Shown: positions 23,393 to 32,083 of the stretch, piece by piece | How the letters are laid out: every line of letters begins with the position of its first letter | How positions within the stretch are numbered: position 1 is the first letter of the stretch | Assembly (NCBI GenBank): GCA_905181725.1 | Contig: CAJIYX010000110.1 | Span: 1-58,651, forward strand | Length of the DNA stretch: 58,651 nucleotides | Direction of reading: 5' to 3' | Origin: Alphaproteobacteria bacterium UBA830 | Lineage (GTDB): Bacteria > Pseudomonadota > Alphaproteobacteria > MPNO01 > UBA830 | Program-made: the position numbers and the translations under genes | Notes under the pieces: generated by a model | Seen by the model: only the letters and a program-made list of their open reading frames with translations | The model's database searches: none | Told to the model about the DNA's origin: nothing

Positions 23393-24370
23393 TTAGGGCA
23401 CGGGACCGAAAGAGCGTTCGAAGAAGGCCAGCCAGTTCCCGCCCATCACTTTTTTCATATCGCCTTCCGAAAAACCGTGCTCGCGGAGCCCCTGGGCGAG
23501 ATTTCCGAAATCGCGATTGCCGCCGAACCAGGACGGCATGGGCGGAAACCCTGCATCGCTGGCCGAGCCTTCGCCATAATCGATCTTCTTGGTCCAGCGC
23601 CCGACCCGCATCCATTCGACCACACTATCCGGCTGGTCCTGACACAAATCGCTGCCAATGCCGATATGATCGATACCCATCAGATCGACGGTGCGGCCGA
23701 TCATGTCGCAGAAGCTCTCGACAGTGCAGTCTGACTTGTCTTTAAGGTGATGCGGGTACATCGAGAAACCCAGCATGCCGCCCGATTGTCCCAGCGCTTT
23801 GAGCACCTCGTCCGATTTGTTGCGCAGCGCCGGGTGCCAGAATGAGGGGTTCGCATGGGTAATCGTGATCGGCCGGTCTGAAATCTCTATCGCCTCGAGC
23901 GTCGAGCGTTCCGCCGAGTGGCTCATATCGACGACCAGCCCGACCCGGTTCATCTCGGCGATGACCCGGCGTCCCATCCGGGTAATGCCGGGATCGTTCT
24001 CCTCATAGCATCCGGTCGCGAGCAGGCTCTGGTTGTTATAGGAAAGCTGCATGAAGCGTGCGCCGAGCTGGTGGCAGATTTCGACCAGCCCGATATCGTC
24101 TTCAATCGGTGAGCAGTTCTGAAAACCGAATATAATCGCGGTCTTCCCATCCGCATGCGCGCGGCGCACATCTTCTGCGGTGTGACCCGGCACAATCAGG
24201 TCTGGAAACCGTTCGAACAGGCGGTTCCAATCGGCGATGTTTTCGACCGTTTCACGAAAATCCTCATGATAGGTCACAGTCACATGGACCGCGCTGACGC
24301 CGCCTTCGTTCATTTCACGGAATATTTTCTCGGACCAGTTTGCGTACTGGCAACCATCGACGACGATCAT
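23393..24370 (-). CDS. Membrane dipeptidase (M19)-like protein lacking several metal ligands
   Basis: 325 residues with the renal dipeptidase TIM-barrel signature: MIVVDGCQYANW, GARFMQLSYNNQS, VVDMSHSAERSTLEAI, ITITHANP and IDHIGIGSDL. In canonical M19 enzymes the first motif is DGHxD and the second contains VEGG; here they read DGCQY and FGFQN. The first His, Asp and the bridging Glu are therefore replaced, while the two later His and the catalytic-side Asp remain. A normal two-zinc site looks unlikely. Its position in a Rieske cluster suggests it acts on a pathway intermediate rather than on dipeptides. Confidence 0.8.
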   Translation of the reverse strand: MIVVDGCQYANWSEKIFREMNEGGVSAVHVTVTYHEDFRETVENIADWNRLFERFPDLIVPGHTAEDVRRAHADGKTAIIFGFQNCSPIEDDIGLVEICHQLGARFMQLSYNNQSLLATGCYEENDPGITRMGRRVIAEMNRVGLVVDMSHSAERSTLEAIEISDRPITITHANPSFWHPALRNKSDEVLKALGQSGGMLGFSMYPHHLKDKSDCTVESFCDMIGRTVDLMGIDHIGIGSDLCQDQPDSVVEWMRVGRWTKKIDYGEGSASDAGFPPMPSWFGGNRDFGNLAQGLREHGFSEGDMKKVMGGNWLAFFERSFGPVP

Positions 24371-24486
24371 GTTTTTTACTCGCGGTTTTTTTACTGACGG
24401 GATTGCCGATCATTTCCTGGCGATATAGGGAATGAGAACATCATTCTGCCCCGCCGCATCCTCCCAAGCAAAGAGAAGAGATCTTC

Positions 24487-24963
24487 ATGACAACAAACAC
24501 CACACCGGAAGACAGGCTCCGCGCCGCCGGCCTGGCACTGCCACCGCGCGAAGACCCAGCCTATGACTACTTGCCGGTCCGTCGCGACGGGAATACCGTC
24601 TATCTCGCCGGCACACTGGGCAAGGAGAACGGCGCCGTCCAGAACCTCGGTAAGGTCGGTGCGGAGATCGCAGAGGCAGAGGCCGCCCGCCAGATGAAAA
24701 TCTGCGCGCTGCAGGCACTGAACTGGCTGAAGGAGGCCGCCGGCGGCGATCTCGGCCGCATCACGAGCATTTTACAGCTCAAATGCTACATCGCCTGCAC
24801 GGCGGAATTCGACGGCATATCGCGGATTGCCGACAGCGCCACTGGTGTGTTCGTGACCGCCTTCGGCGAGGCCGGAAAACATCCACGCAGCGTGCTCGGC
24901 ATGATGCGCCTGCCGCAGGACGCTCCGGTGATGATCGATCTGATTGCGGGGGTGCGGGACTGA
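24487..24963 (+). CDS. RidA/YjgF-family protein
   Basis: 158 residues of the longer RidA subgroup (YjgF-like, trimeric chorismate mutase-like fold). VYLAGTLGKENG near residue 38, the long helix with RQMKICALQALNWLKEAAG, and HPRSVLGMMRLPQDAPVMID at the C terminus are typical. The conserved Arg is present (PRSVLG); the usual VE-E pattern near the end reads MIDLIAG. RidA proteins hydrolyse reactive enamines/imines; this longer subgroup is often part of catabolic clusters. A purine-rich ribosome site (AGAGAAGAG) precedes the ATG. Confidence 0.88.
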   Translation: MTTNTTPEDRLRAAGLALPPREDPAYDYLPVRRDGNTVYLAGTLGKENGAVQNLGKVGAEIAEAEAARQMKICALQALNWLKEAAGGDLGRITSILQLKCYIACTAEFDGISRIADSATGVFVTAFGEAGKHPRSVLGMMRLPQDAPVMIDLIAGVRD

Positions 24964-25064
24964 TATCCCGGCACCGTCTGAGCGGATCGCCCATTCTGGC
25001 GTGATTAACGAAACCACAACCATAAATTTGTATATTTCCGCTTCTCATTAAGGTGATAGCGGCA

Positions 25065-25553
25065 ATGGCAGACGACACGGAAAACCTTGAAGAAGAAGCT
25101 CGCTTCGAAATCGAGCCTTCAGAACTGGACGGCGCCACCCATGCGGAATCGTTGATTCTGTATCGGGATTCCCAGGACAACATCCGCTTTGCGAAAAGCC
25201 TTCAGTGGAAGACTATGGGCGGCGCACTGGCGATCTTTGCCCTGCTCGGTTTTGCCGGATTAAATGGTGCCACCCAGGAAGGCCTTCTGAAGACACTCAT
25301 CGTCATTTCCTGGGCAATATCTGCAGGCGTAATCTATGCAATCTGTATCCTGCAGTCCTGGCAGAACACAGAGCGCGAAAAGCTGAGAAGAATCGTCGGT
25401 GAGTTCTCCAACATGTTTCGCGCGGTCTATCGCTTCAAGTCGCGGACGGAAACGAATATCCACCGCTACATCCCGCTTTCGTTGATAGCAATCACGATGC
25501 TGCTCGGCAATTACGTGCTTGCGAAGCTGCTGACGCCACTCTTCGACAAGTAA
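25065..25553 (+). CDS. Hypothetical membrane protein with three TM helices
   Basis: 162 residues from the ATG at 25065; a GTG at 25053 would add four. The N terminus is acidic and cytosolic-looking (DDTENLEEEARFEIEPSELD). Hydrophobic helices lie near residues 47-64, 68-93 and 134-155. Between the second and third lies a charged, helical loop (REKLRRIVGEFSNMFRAVYR). No family is recognised. It stands alone between ridA and the convergent arsH. Confidence 0.6.
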   Translation: MADDTENLEEEARFEIEPSELDGATHAESLILYRDSQDNIRFAKSLQWKTMGGALAIFALLGFAGLNGATQEGLLKTLIVISWAISAGVIYAICILQSWQNTEREKLRRIVGEFSNMFRAVYRFKSRTETNIHRYIPLSLIAITMLLGNYVLAKLLTPLFDK

Positions 25554-25565
25554 CGACGAGCGCCG

Positions 25566-26327
25566 TTAGACGGCGGAGCGCTGGTTCACCCGCTTCGACA
25601 GTTCCCCGGCGCTTTCCTTGCGCTGGCTGTAGCGGTCGACCAGATAGTCGGCGCGATCGCGGGTCAGCAGGGTGAATTTCACGAGCTCTTCCATCACGCC
25701 GACAATCCGGTCGTAATAGGGTGACGGCTTTATCCGGTCGTCATCGTCGAATTCAACAAACGCTTTCGCCACCGATGACTGGTTCGGGATGGTAATCAGC
25801 CGCATCCAGCGCCCCAGAATACGCAGGTGGTTCACGGCGTTGAATCTTTGCGATCCGCCGCTGACCTGCATGACGGCGAGGGTCTTTCCCTGGGGCGAAC
25901 GGACGGCGCCGGGCGCCAGCGGGATCCAGTCAATCTGCACTTTCATGATGCCGATCATCGATCCGTGACGTTCGGGCGAACACCAGACCATACCCTCGCT
26001 CCAGATGACGAGGTCGCGCAGTTCCTGCACCTTGGGATGCGTTTCATCGGCGGGATGCGTTTCATCGGCGGGATGCGTTTCATCGGCATCATCCGGCAGC
26101 GGCAGGCCCGACGGGTCGAAAACGCGGGTCTCGGCACCAAAGCGCTCCAGTATCAGGGCAGCCTCGGCGTTCACCAGCCGGCTGAACGACTGGTCGCCGA
26201 GTGAGCCATGCAGTAACAGGATTTTCGGGCGGTGCGCACTGCGCGGCGGATCGAAGAGCTGGCCATCGTCTATCGGCTCGAAGCTGACGTCGTCCAGCTG
26301 CGGTGTCGAATCGTCGGAAGTTGCCAA
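25566..26327 (-). CDS. arsH: ArsH-type NADPH:FMN oxidoreductase
   Basis: About 253 residues. The FMN-binding [16 protein letters not shown] is followed by [24 protein letters not shown] and [24 protein letters not shown], all diagnostic of ArsH. ArsH oxidises trivalent organoarsenicals and reduces quinones, azo dyes and metals. No arsR, arsB or arsC is adjacent. The TTG at 26327 is favoured (AGGT upstream, starts after the neighbouring stop); the frame runs to 26402, overlapping the ABC permease. The loop before [11 protein letters not shown] holds a triplicated ADETHP hexapeptide. Confidence 0.9.
   Translation of the reverse strand: MATSDDSTPQLDDVSFEPIDDGQLFDPPRSAHRPKILLLHGSLGDQSFSRLVNAEAALILERFGAETRVFDPSGLPLPDDADETHPADETHPADETHPKVQELRDLVIWSEGMVWCSPERHGSMIGIMKVQIDWIPLAPGAVRSPQGKTLAVMQVSGGSQRFNAVNHLRILGRWMRLITIPNQSSVAKAFVEFDDDDRIKPSPYYDRIVGVMEELVKFTLLTRDRADYLVDRYSQRKESAGELSKRVNQRSAV
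26034..26087 (+). repeat. Three perfect 18-bp tandem repeats inside arsH
   Basis: GGGATGCGTTTCATCGGC occurs three times without a mismatch (26034-26051, 26052-26069, 26070-26087). It keeps the arsH frame and encodes three ADETHP units on the minus strand. Confidence 0.97.
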
Positions 26328-26364
26328 TGTTGAATACCTGTCGCTTTGGCTGTGGAACCGCGCG

Positions 26365-27156
26365 TCAGCTTTTAAGCTTGTAGCCGCGCCTGAACATCTC
26401 ATAGCATACGGTCCACAAGATGACGTTCAACGACGTGATCACGATAATCCCGGTCAGTATCGGCGCATCCGATGTGCCGATAAAACCCGAACGAAACCCG
26501 TCGATCATGTAGAAAAACGGATTGAACTCCGCCAGGCTGTGCCAGAAACCCGGCAGTCGGTCGATCGAGTAGAACGTACCCGACATAAATGACAACGGTG
26601 TGATAACAAAATTGGTGATGGAGGCGATGTTGTCGTACTTCTCCGCCCAGATCGCCGTAATCAGGCCGAGTAGCGACAGCATGACCGATGCCGATACGCC
26701 GTGGAAAATGATGATCCATGGATTGACGATCGTCAGCCCGGTAAACAGATACATCGCCAGTCCGACCAGAAACCCGACGATCACGCCGCGCGTCACGCCG
26801 CCTGCAATGAAACCGAAAGCGATTTCGCCGGCCGTCAGCGGCGGCATCAGCAGATCGACGATGCTGCCCTGGATTTTCAGGATCAGCATGGACGACGATG
26901 TATTCGCATAAGAATTCTGAATGATCGCGAACACGACCAGGCCTGGTGCCAAAAAAACCTCGAACGGTACGTCTTTGACGGTTTCCACCGCGCGGCCCAG
27001 CGCCAGCGTAAAGACGGCGAGAAACAGCAGCGTGGTCACGACGGGTGCGACAAGGGTCTGAAAGCCAACCTTCCAGAACCGGTGTACTTCCTTGCAGTAA
27101 TGGGTCCACAGGCCAAGCCAGTTGAAGCGGCCCATGTGGCGAGCGGAGACGGTCAT
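26365..27156 (-). CDS. ABC-2 type transporter permease
   Basis: 263-residue inner-membrane permease with six TM segments, resembling YadH-type exporters. [20 protein letters not shown], an [19 protein letters not shown] segment and the C-terminal [17 protein letters not shown] with [15 protein letters not shown] are typical. The cognate ATPase (YadG-type) is not on either side, so the partner must be elsewhere. The gene lies 6 bases downstream of the MscS-type channel gene, in the same direction. Confidence 0.9.
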   Translation of the reverse strand: MTVSARHMGRFNWLGLWTHYCKEVHRFWKVGFQTLVAPVVTTLLFLAVFTLALGRAVETVKDVPFEVFLAPGLVVFAIIQNSYANTSSSMLILKIQGSIVDLLMPPLTAGEIAFGFIAGGVTRGVIVGFLVGLAMYLFTGLTIVNPWIIIFHGVSASVMLSLLGLITAIWAEKYDNIASITNFVITPLSFMSGTFYSIDRLPGFWHSLAEFNPFFYMIDGFRSGFIGTSDAPILTGIIVITSLNVILWTVCYEMFRRGYKLKS

Positions 27157-27162
27157 CCGGCG

Positions 27163-29529
27163 TTACTCGCCGCCATCGTCGGAAACAATGTCGACCCTGT
27201 CGGTCCGGGCAGGACGGTCTGGCGACGTTGCCGGAGCAGGATCCGGCTGGGCGCGTTTCTGCCCCGTTTCGATATAGGCAGGCGGTGCACCGCCACCTTT
27301 TTCCTCGCCGAAATAAATAGTCTGATGGGGGAACGGAATCTCGATACCCAGCTCGTCGAAACGGCGTTTCATGCGCCGGTTGAATTCGCGGCCGACTTCC
27401 CATTGCTTGATCGGTTTGGTAGTCAGCCGCGCCCGGACGATCACCGCGGAATCGGCAAACTTGTCGAGCCCCATGATCTCTATCGGTTTGTTGATCAACT
27501 TGCCGTAATAATCGTCCGCCTCCATCTCGGCGCCGAGTTCCCGCAACACATCGATCACGTCATCAACGCTTTCACGATACGCGATGCCGACATCGAAGAC
27601 ATAGCGCGAGAAGTCCTTGGTCATGTTCTCGACCATGCCGACCGAGCTGAACGGGATCATATGCACATTGCCGCCAAGATCGCGAATTCGGATGGTACGG
27701 ATGGTTATTTCCTCAACCGAGCCGGCCTTATCGTTTACGCGCACCACATCACCGACCGCGAACTGGTCTTCAGCCAGGATGAACACGCCTGTAATTACAT
27801 CCTTCACCAGGGTCTGTGCGCCGAAGCCTATAGCGAGGCCAAGGACGCCGGCGCCGGCCAGCAGCGGGCCGATATTCACGCCAATCTCGGACAGGATGAT
27901 GAGGACGACAATGGTCGAGACGACAATAAGAAGCACTTTGCGCAGCAGCGGCAACAGGGTCTTTGCCCTGGCGCTCAGTTTAACCTCGCCGTCGGCGCTG
28001 CGGGCAAGGTAACGCTCGATGGCCGAACTCACCATTTCCCAGAAAATAACGGCGATGGCGATGACGAACGCGCTAGATACGATACTGCCGATGATGCGCC
28101 GGCCTGTATCGGTGCCGATCCATCCGAAGGAATCGACGCCCCAGGCTTCAAGGGTGGCAAACACGGCAACGAACAAGATCGCCATAGTAATCACGATATG
28201 CAGAATCGCGAAGTAGCGGTTGGACCGTGCGGCAAGACCGGGATATTTCTGCATCACCTCGGGGGGCAGGCCAAAGCCCTTATTCAAGGCATGGCGTGAG
28301 CCGATGATGGCAAGCTTCGCCACGAACAGAATAATAATGCTGAGGATGGTCGCACGGAAGACGAACTCAAACCCGCCGCTGACTTCAAGTGTCCAGACCA
28401 GGTACACCGCCGCGACATAGATTGTGGCGAGAACATGCCAGATATCGCTCACCCGGCGGCGCAGGACCTTCAGTCCGGCAATCCCGCCTTCTTCGGGGCC
28501 CCGGATAAAGCGGGCGACCGCAGACCGGTTCTGCAGGATTAGAATCACCATCAGCAGTGCCAGCAGCAATCCGATAATCTTGATCAGCGCCAGGTAACCG
28601 CCTTTGGGCATACCTAGCAGCAGCCCGGCCTCGGCAAAGAAATACCCGTAAATGCCAACATTGGTGAACCGGCGGATCCACAGAACGATGTAATTCGCGG
28701 TCTCGTCGCCGATGTTGACGATCCGAAGGTTGGTGGCGCGCGGCACAAAGAACATACGCGCCGCCGCCAGCACCGCCCGCGCAATCACGTTCGCATTCAC
28801 AAGTGAGATCGCGACCAGCCGTGTCAGCTCGGATGGCTCGAGCAGGGACATAATCACATAGGCGGCAGCGGCGAATGCCACGATCGGCACGATGTCGATA
28901 AACGTGCGCGCAATCAGAAACGGCAGGCGCAACCAGACGGAGCCCCGCTCCTGGCCTTCGATTGTGGACCTGGTGCGTGCCAGCAGCCGGCGCACGATCC
29001 ATTCGGCGATAAACCCGGCGAACAGGATAGCGATCACCCGCCACAGAACCTCCAGCCAGCGGTTCCGGTTTTCAGGAACGCTTACCTGGCCTTCAAGCCA
29101 GACCGCAATGCGTGGCGCATCAAGCAACAGTTCCGCACCGTCGACGAGCTCCCCGCTCAACGCATCTATTTTCTCCGACAGCGTTTCGACGATCCGTCCA
29201 CCAAAACGGCTTACGGGCTTTCCGGGCTCTGCGGCATCGACCGCGCCGACTGCCTTTAGCGCCTTGAGCTGCTGTACGAGCTTCTCGCGCGCGGCAGGAT
29301 CCTCAAGCGTGGTGATCAGGTCGTCTACTTCCGCACCCTTGATACCTGCGGCCTCAAGGGCCGCAGGCTGTTCCCCGGCCTCTTTTCCGGCGGATGCCTG
29401 TTTCTGCGATTCGCCCTGTGCCTGTGCTGCTTTAAGCATGGCCGGCGACTGCGCGTATGACGGTGCTGCGACCGCCCCAATCGAGAGCAGAACAAGGATA
29501 GAAGCTAATAACCGGACGGGAGCGCGCAT
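27163..29529 (-). CDS. Large MscS-family mechanosensitive channel
   Basis: 788 residues. A signal peptide (RLLASILVLLSIG...SYA) and a helical periplasmic domain of about 150 residues precede roughly ten TM helices. The conserved MscS pore and beta domain follow near residues 560-730 (GAGVLGLAIGFGAQTLVKDVITG, then GDVVRVNDKAGSVEEITIRTIRIRDLGGN, each cited in part). The C-terminal alpha/beta vestibule ends in FGEEKGG and a Pro-rich tail. It should act as an emergency osmolyte release channel with extra sensing parts, similar in layout to YbiO. Confidence 0.92.
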   Translation of the reverse strand: MRAPVRLLASILVLLSIGAVAAPSYAQSPAMLKAAQAQGESQKQASAGKEAGEQPAALEAAGIKGAEVDDLITTLEDPAAREKLVQQLKALKAVGAVDAAEPGKPVSRFGGRIVETLSEKIDALSGELVDGAELLLDAPRIAVWLEGQVSVPENRNRWLEVLWRVIAILFAGFIAEWIVRRLLARTRSTIEGQERGSVWLRLPFLIARTFIDIVPIVAFAAAAYVIMSLLEPSELTRLVAISLVNANVIARAVLAAARMFFVPRATNLRIVNIGDETANYIVLWIRRFTNVGIYGYFFAEAGLLLGMPKGGYLALIKIIGLLLALLMVILILQNRSAVARFIRGPEEGGIAGLKVLRRRVSDIWHVLATIYVAAVYLVWTLEVSGGFEFVFRATILSIIILFVAKLAIIGSRHALNKGFGLPPEVMQKYPGLAARSNRYFAILHIVITMAILFVAVFATLEAWGVDSFGWIGTDTGRRIIGSIVSSAFVIAIAVIFWEMVSSAIERYLARSADGEVKLSARAKTLLPLLRKVLLIVVSTIVVLIILSEIGVNIGPLLAGAGVLGLAIGFGAQTLVKDVITGVFILAEDQFAVGDVVRVNDKAGSVEEITIRTIRIRDLGGNVHMIPFSSVGMVENMTKDFSRYVFDVGIAYRESVDDVIDVLRELGAEMEADDYYGKLINKPIEIMGLDKFADSAVIVRARLTTKPIKQWEVGREFNRRMKRRFDELGIEIPFPHQTIYFGEEKGGGAPPAYIETGQKRAQPDPAPATSPDRPARTDRVDIVSDDGGE

Positions 29530-29646
29530 GATGATCCGTATTTGTGGAAAGACGCGCAGAACCTATCTTCTTGCGCTGTCGATGTCACATGATTTGGCCG
29601 AAATCCGTGGCACAGCTATGCTCTGAGAAAAACAGGGAGAAAGCCG

Positions 29647-31134
29647 GTGGCAAAGGACACAAAATACGTATGCGACGTGCTGGTGATCGGCGGTGGCGGG
29701 GCCGGCCTGGCCGCCGCGATAGAGGCACGCTCGACCGGCGCGGCCACGATATTGATCGAAAAAAACCCTGAACTGGGCGGCACCACTGCATGGTCCATCG
29801 GATCCTTTACCGCCACCGGCACCCCGCAGCAGAAAAAGGCCGGCATCGACGACAGCGCGGATTCACATTTCGCCGATATGCCTAAATTCGCCGGCCTGGA
29901 CGCGGATCGCGATAACCCGGGCCTGCGTCGCCTGTTTGTCGACAATGCGAACGAAACCCTGCGCTGGCTGATGACGATGGGGGTCGAATTCTTCGGCCCC
30001 ATGCCGGAACCACCCCATACAAAACCACGGATGCATAACGTGCTGCCCAATTCGCGTGCATACATCCAGCTGCTGGGCGCGCATGCAAAACGCATCGATG
30101 TCGATATCCGCTGCGGCATCCGCGCGCGGCGCTTCCTGCTCGACGGCGATCGGGTAACCGGGATTGCCGGCGACGGACCCGACGGCCTGGTGGAAATTTC
30201 AGCCCGAACGGTCGTTCTTGCCAGCGGCGACTATGCCGCCAACGCAGACCTGAAAGCGAAATACATCTCGGATGCGGTCTCGCGCGTAGATGCCATGAAC
30301 CCGACGGCCACCGGCGACGGACATGAGATGGCGTTTCCGCTCGGCGCGCGCGTGCTCAACGGCGATATGCTGTCGGGTCCCAATCTGCGGTTTATCCCGC
30401 CACCGCGCGAAACCATCGACCGCCGCCTGCCGCCGTCCCGGCTGATCACCAAGATAATGAAATTGGCGCTGACCTATCTGCCGGCGAAACTGCTGAACCC
30501 GTTCGTCCTGCGCTTCACCACGACATCGATGGCGCCCGAGCTGGACCTGTTCCGGAGTGGTGCATTGCTGGTCAACAAGCTCGGCGCGCGTATCGATGCC
30601 CCGCCGCAACAGCTCGGTCTTCGCATCGCCGAGCAGCCCGACAAGATGGGCTATGTGATTATGGATTCAGCGCTTGCCCGAAAATACTCGGCCTGGCCGG
30701 ACTTCATCGCCACGGCGCCGGGCGTCGCCTACGCCTATTTCGATGACTTTCGCCGCACCCGGCCGGATATTTTTCATAAAGCGGACAGCGTTACCAAGCT
30801 GGCGGCAGGTCTCGGCATTGATCCCGGCGCGCTGGAAGAAGCGATCTCCACACACAACAACGGCGACGCCCCTAACAAACTCACGACCGCGCCGTACTAC
30901 GCACTGGGCCCCGCAAAGAGCTACATTGTGCTTACCGACGGAGGCCTTGCCGTGAACGAGAGCCTTCAACTGCTGGGCCACGGCGACAAACCCGTCCCGG
31001 GGTTATGGGCCGCCGGTAGTGCCGGCCAGGGCGGGCTGATCCTGAAAGGACACGGCCACCACATCGGCTGGGCGTTTACATCTGGCCGTATCGCGGGCCG
31101 AAACGCGGCAGCTGCCGCAAAAGGCAACGGCTAG
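29647..31134 (+). CDS. FAD-dependent oxidoreductase (KstD/fumarate reductase flavoprotein family)
   Basis: 495 residues. The N-terminal dinucleotide motif is VLVIGGGGAGLAAAIEA followed by an acidic/ribose-binding segment. LGGTTAWSIGSF matches the Thr/Ser-rich FAD loop of 3-ketosteroid dehydrogenase-like enzymes, and the C-terminal GLWAAGSAGQGGLILKG with HHIGWAFTSGRIAGR closes the FAD site. The substrate may be a steroid-like ketone or another activated C-C bond; sequence alone cannot decide. The start is GTG 29647, with AGGGAG ten bases upstream. It is divergent from the MscS gene. Confidence 0.88.
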   Translation: MAKDTKYVCDVLVIGGGGAGLAAAIEARSTGAATILIEKNPELGGTTAWSIGSFTATGTPQQKKAGIDDSADSHFADMPKFAGLDADRDNPGLRRLFVDNANETLRWLMTMGVEFFGPMPEPPHTKPRMHNVLPNSRAYIQLLGAHAKRIDVDIRCGIRARRFLLDGDRVTGIAGDGPDGLVEISARTVVLASGDYAANADLKAKYISDAVSRVDAMNPTATGDGHEMAFPLGARVLNGDMLSGPNLRFIPPPRETIDRRLPPSRLITKIMKLALTYLPAKLLNPFVLRFTTTSMAPELDLFRSGALLVNKLGARIDAPPQQLGLRIAEQPDKMGYVIMDSALARKYSAWPDFIATAPGVAYAYFDDFRRTRPDIFHKADSVTKLAAGLGIDPGALEEAISTHNNGDAPNKLTTAPYYALGPAKSYIVLTDGGLAVNESLQLLGHGDKPVPGLWAAGSAGQGGLILKGHGHHIGWAFTSGRIAGRNAAAAAKGNG

Positions 31135-31200
31135 GCGCCTATTTGTGCATTCTGGTCAAAACTGACATCCGGCCACCTTCGTTGAACCCCGGCCGTCGAC

Positions 31201-31240
31201 GCCTATTTATAGGCCAACGGTGCCGCATCCCCTGCGGCGC
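31201..31240 (+). promoter_or_regulatory. Palindrome and hairpin between the flavoprotein and pirin genes
   Basis: GCCTAT-TT-ATAGGC (31201-31214) is a perfect small palindrome. GTGCCGCA (31220-31227) pairs with TGCGGCGC (31233-31240), followed by ATTCTTTTT. The second element may terminate the upstream gene; the first could be an operator. Confidence 0.4.
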
Positions 31241-31266
31241 ATTCTTTTTGTATAAGGAAACCCGCC

Positions 31267-31965
31267 ATGATTAACGTGCGTCATGCAGAACAGCGCGGCT
31301 CGGTAAATATGGGCTGGCTGGAGTCGAAGCATACATTTTCCTTCGGACACTTCGTCGACCCCGACTGCATGAGTTTCGGACCGCTGCGGGTGATCAACGA
31401 AGATCGCGTCCAGCCGGGCGAAGGATTCCCGACCCACGGCCATGAGAACATGGAAATCATCTCCTACGTTCTCGAAGGTGCGCTGGAGCACAAAGATTCC
31501 ATCGGCACGGGGGCACAGATCAAACCGGGAGAAGTCCAGCGCATGAGCGCGGGCACCGGCATTCGTCACAGCGAGTACAACCCGCTCTCGGACGAGGTCG
31601 CGCATTTTCTGCAGATCTGGATCATTCCGGATACGCAGGATATCGAGCCGGGCTACGAGCAGAAAATGTTCGAGCGCGCGGACCGCCAGGGCGTGCTGAA
31701 GCTCGTCGGCGCGAAGGATGCTCGCGACGGCGCCCTGAAAATCCATCAGGACGTCGACCTGTATTCGACCATCCTGTCCGACGGCGACGAGGTTTCGTTG
31801 CCGCTGCGCGACGGACGCCGTGCCTGGGTACAGGTCGCGCAGGGTTCGGTGCTGATGAACGGATCACAGCTGAATCCGGGTGATGGTGCCGCCGTTACCG
31901 ACGAAGACGCGGTCAGCCTGAGCGCAACATCGGCGGCTGAAGTCCTGATCTTCGACATGGCATAA
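31267..31965 (+). CDS. Pirin family protein (YhaK-like)
   Basis: 232 residues, bicupin pirin of the shorter YhaK type. Metal ligands of the N-terminal cupin are visible: His-x-His in FPTHGHENMEIISYVLEG, and His and Glu in GIRHSEYNP. The opening HTFSFGHFVDPDCMSFGPLRV region is typical. Pirins may have quercetinase activity or act as redox sensors. The ATG follows AAGGA by eight bases. It stands alone, followed by a hairpin. Confidence 0.92.
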   Translation: MINVRHAEQRGSVNMGWLESKHTFSFGHFVDPDCMSFGPLRVINEDRVQPGEGFPTHGHENMEIISYVLEGALEHKDSIGTGAQIKPGEVQRMSAGTGIRHSEYNPLSDEVAHFLQIWIIPDTQDIEPGYEQKMFERADRQGVLKLVGAKDARDGALKIHQDVDLYSTILSDGDEVSLPLRDGRRAWVQVAQGSVLMNGSQLNPGDGAAVTDEDAVSLSATSAAEVLIFDMA

Positions 31966-31972
31966 AATACTT

Positions 31973-32004
31973 TCATGGCCGGGTAAATTCATGCCCGGCC
32001 ATGA
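31973..32004. repeat. Perfect 11-bp inverted repeat after the pirin gene
   Basis: TCATGGCCGGG (31973-31983) pairs with CCCGGCCATGA (31994-32004), with a 10-base loop. It lies 7 bases after the pirin stop. No U-tract follows on either strand, so it is a transcript-end stabilising hairpin rather than a classic terminator. Confidence 0.6.
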
Positions 32005-32083
32005 TATCTGCCGCTACCCGGTTGATGATTCCGCTTTTACACGCATAACTTCGGTCTTGTTCCCTCTGTAGCGGATACCCGAC

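Noticed and set aside
26034..26087. A CRISPR array or transposon end
   Set aside because: The units are contiguous without spacers and lie in frame inside arsH.
26701..28299. A 532-codon frame antisense to the MscS-type gene
   Set aside because: Charged, low-complexity His/Asp-rich translation typical of an antisense shadow.
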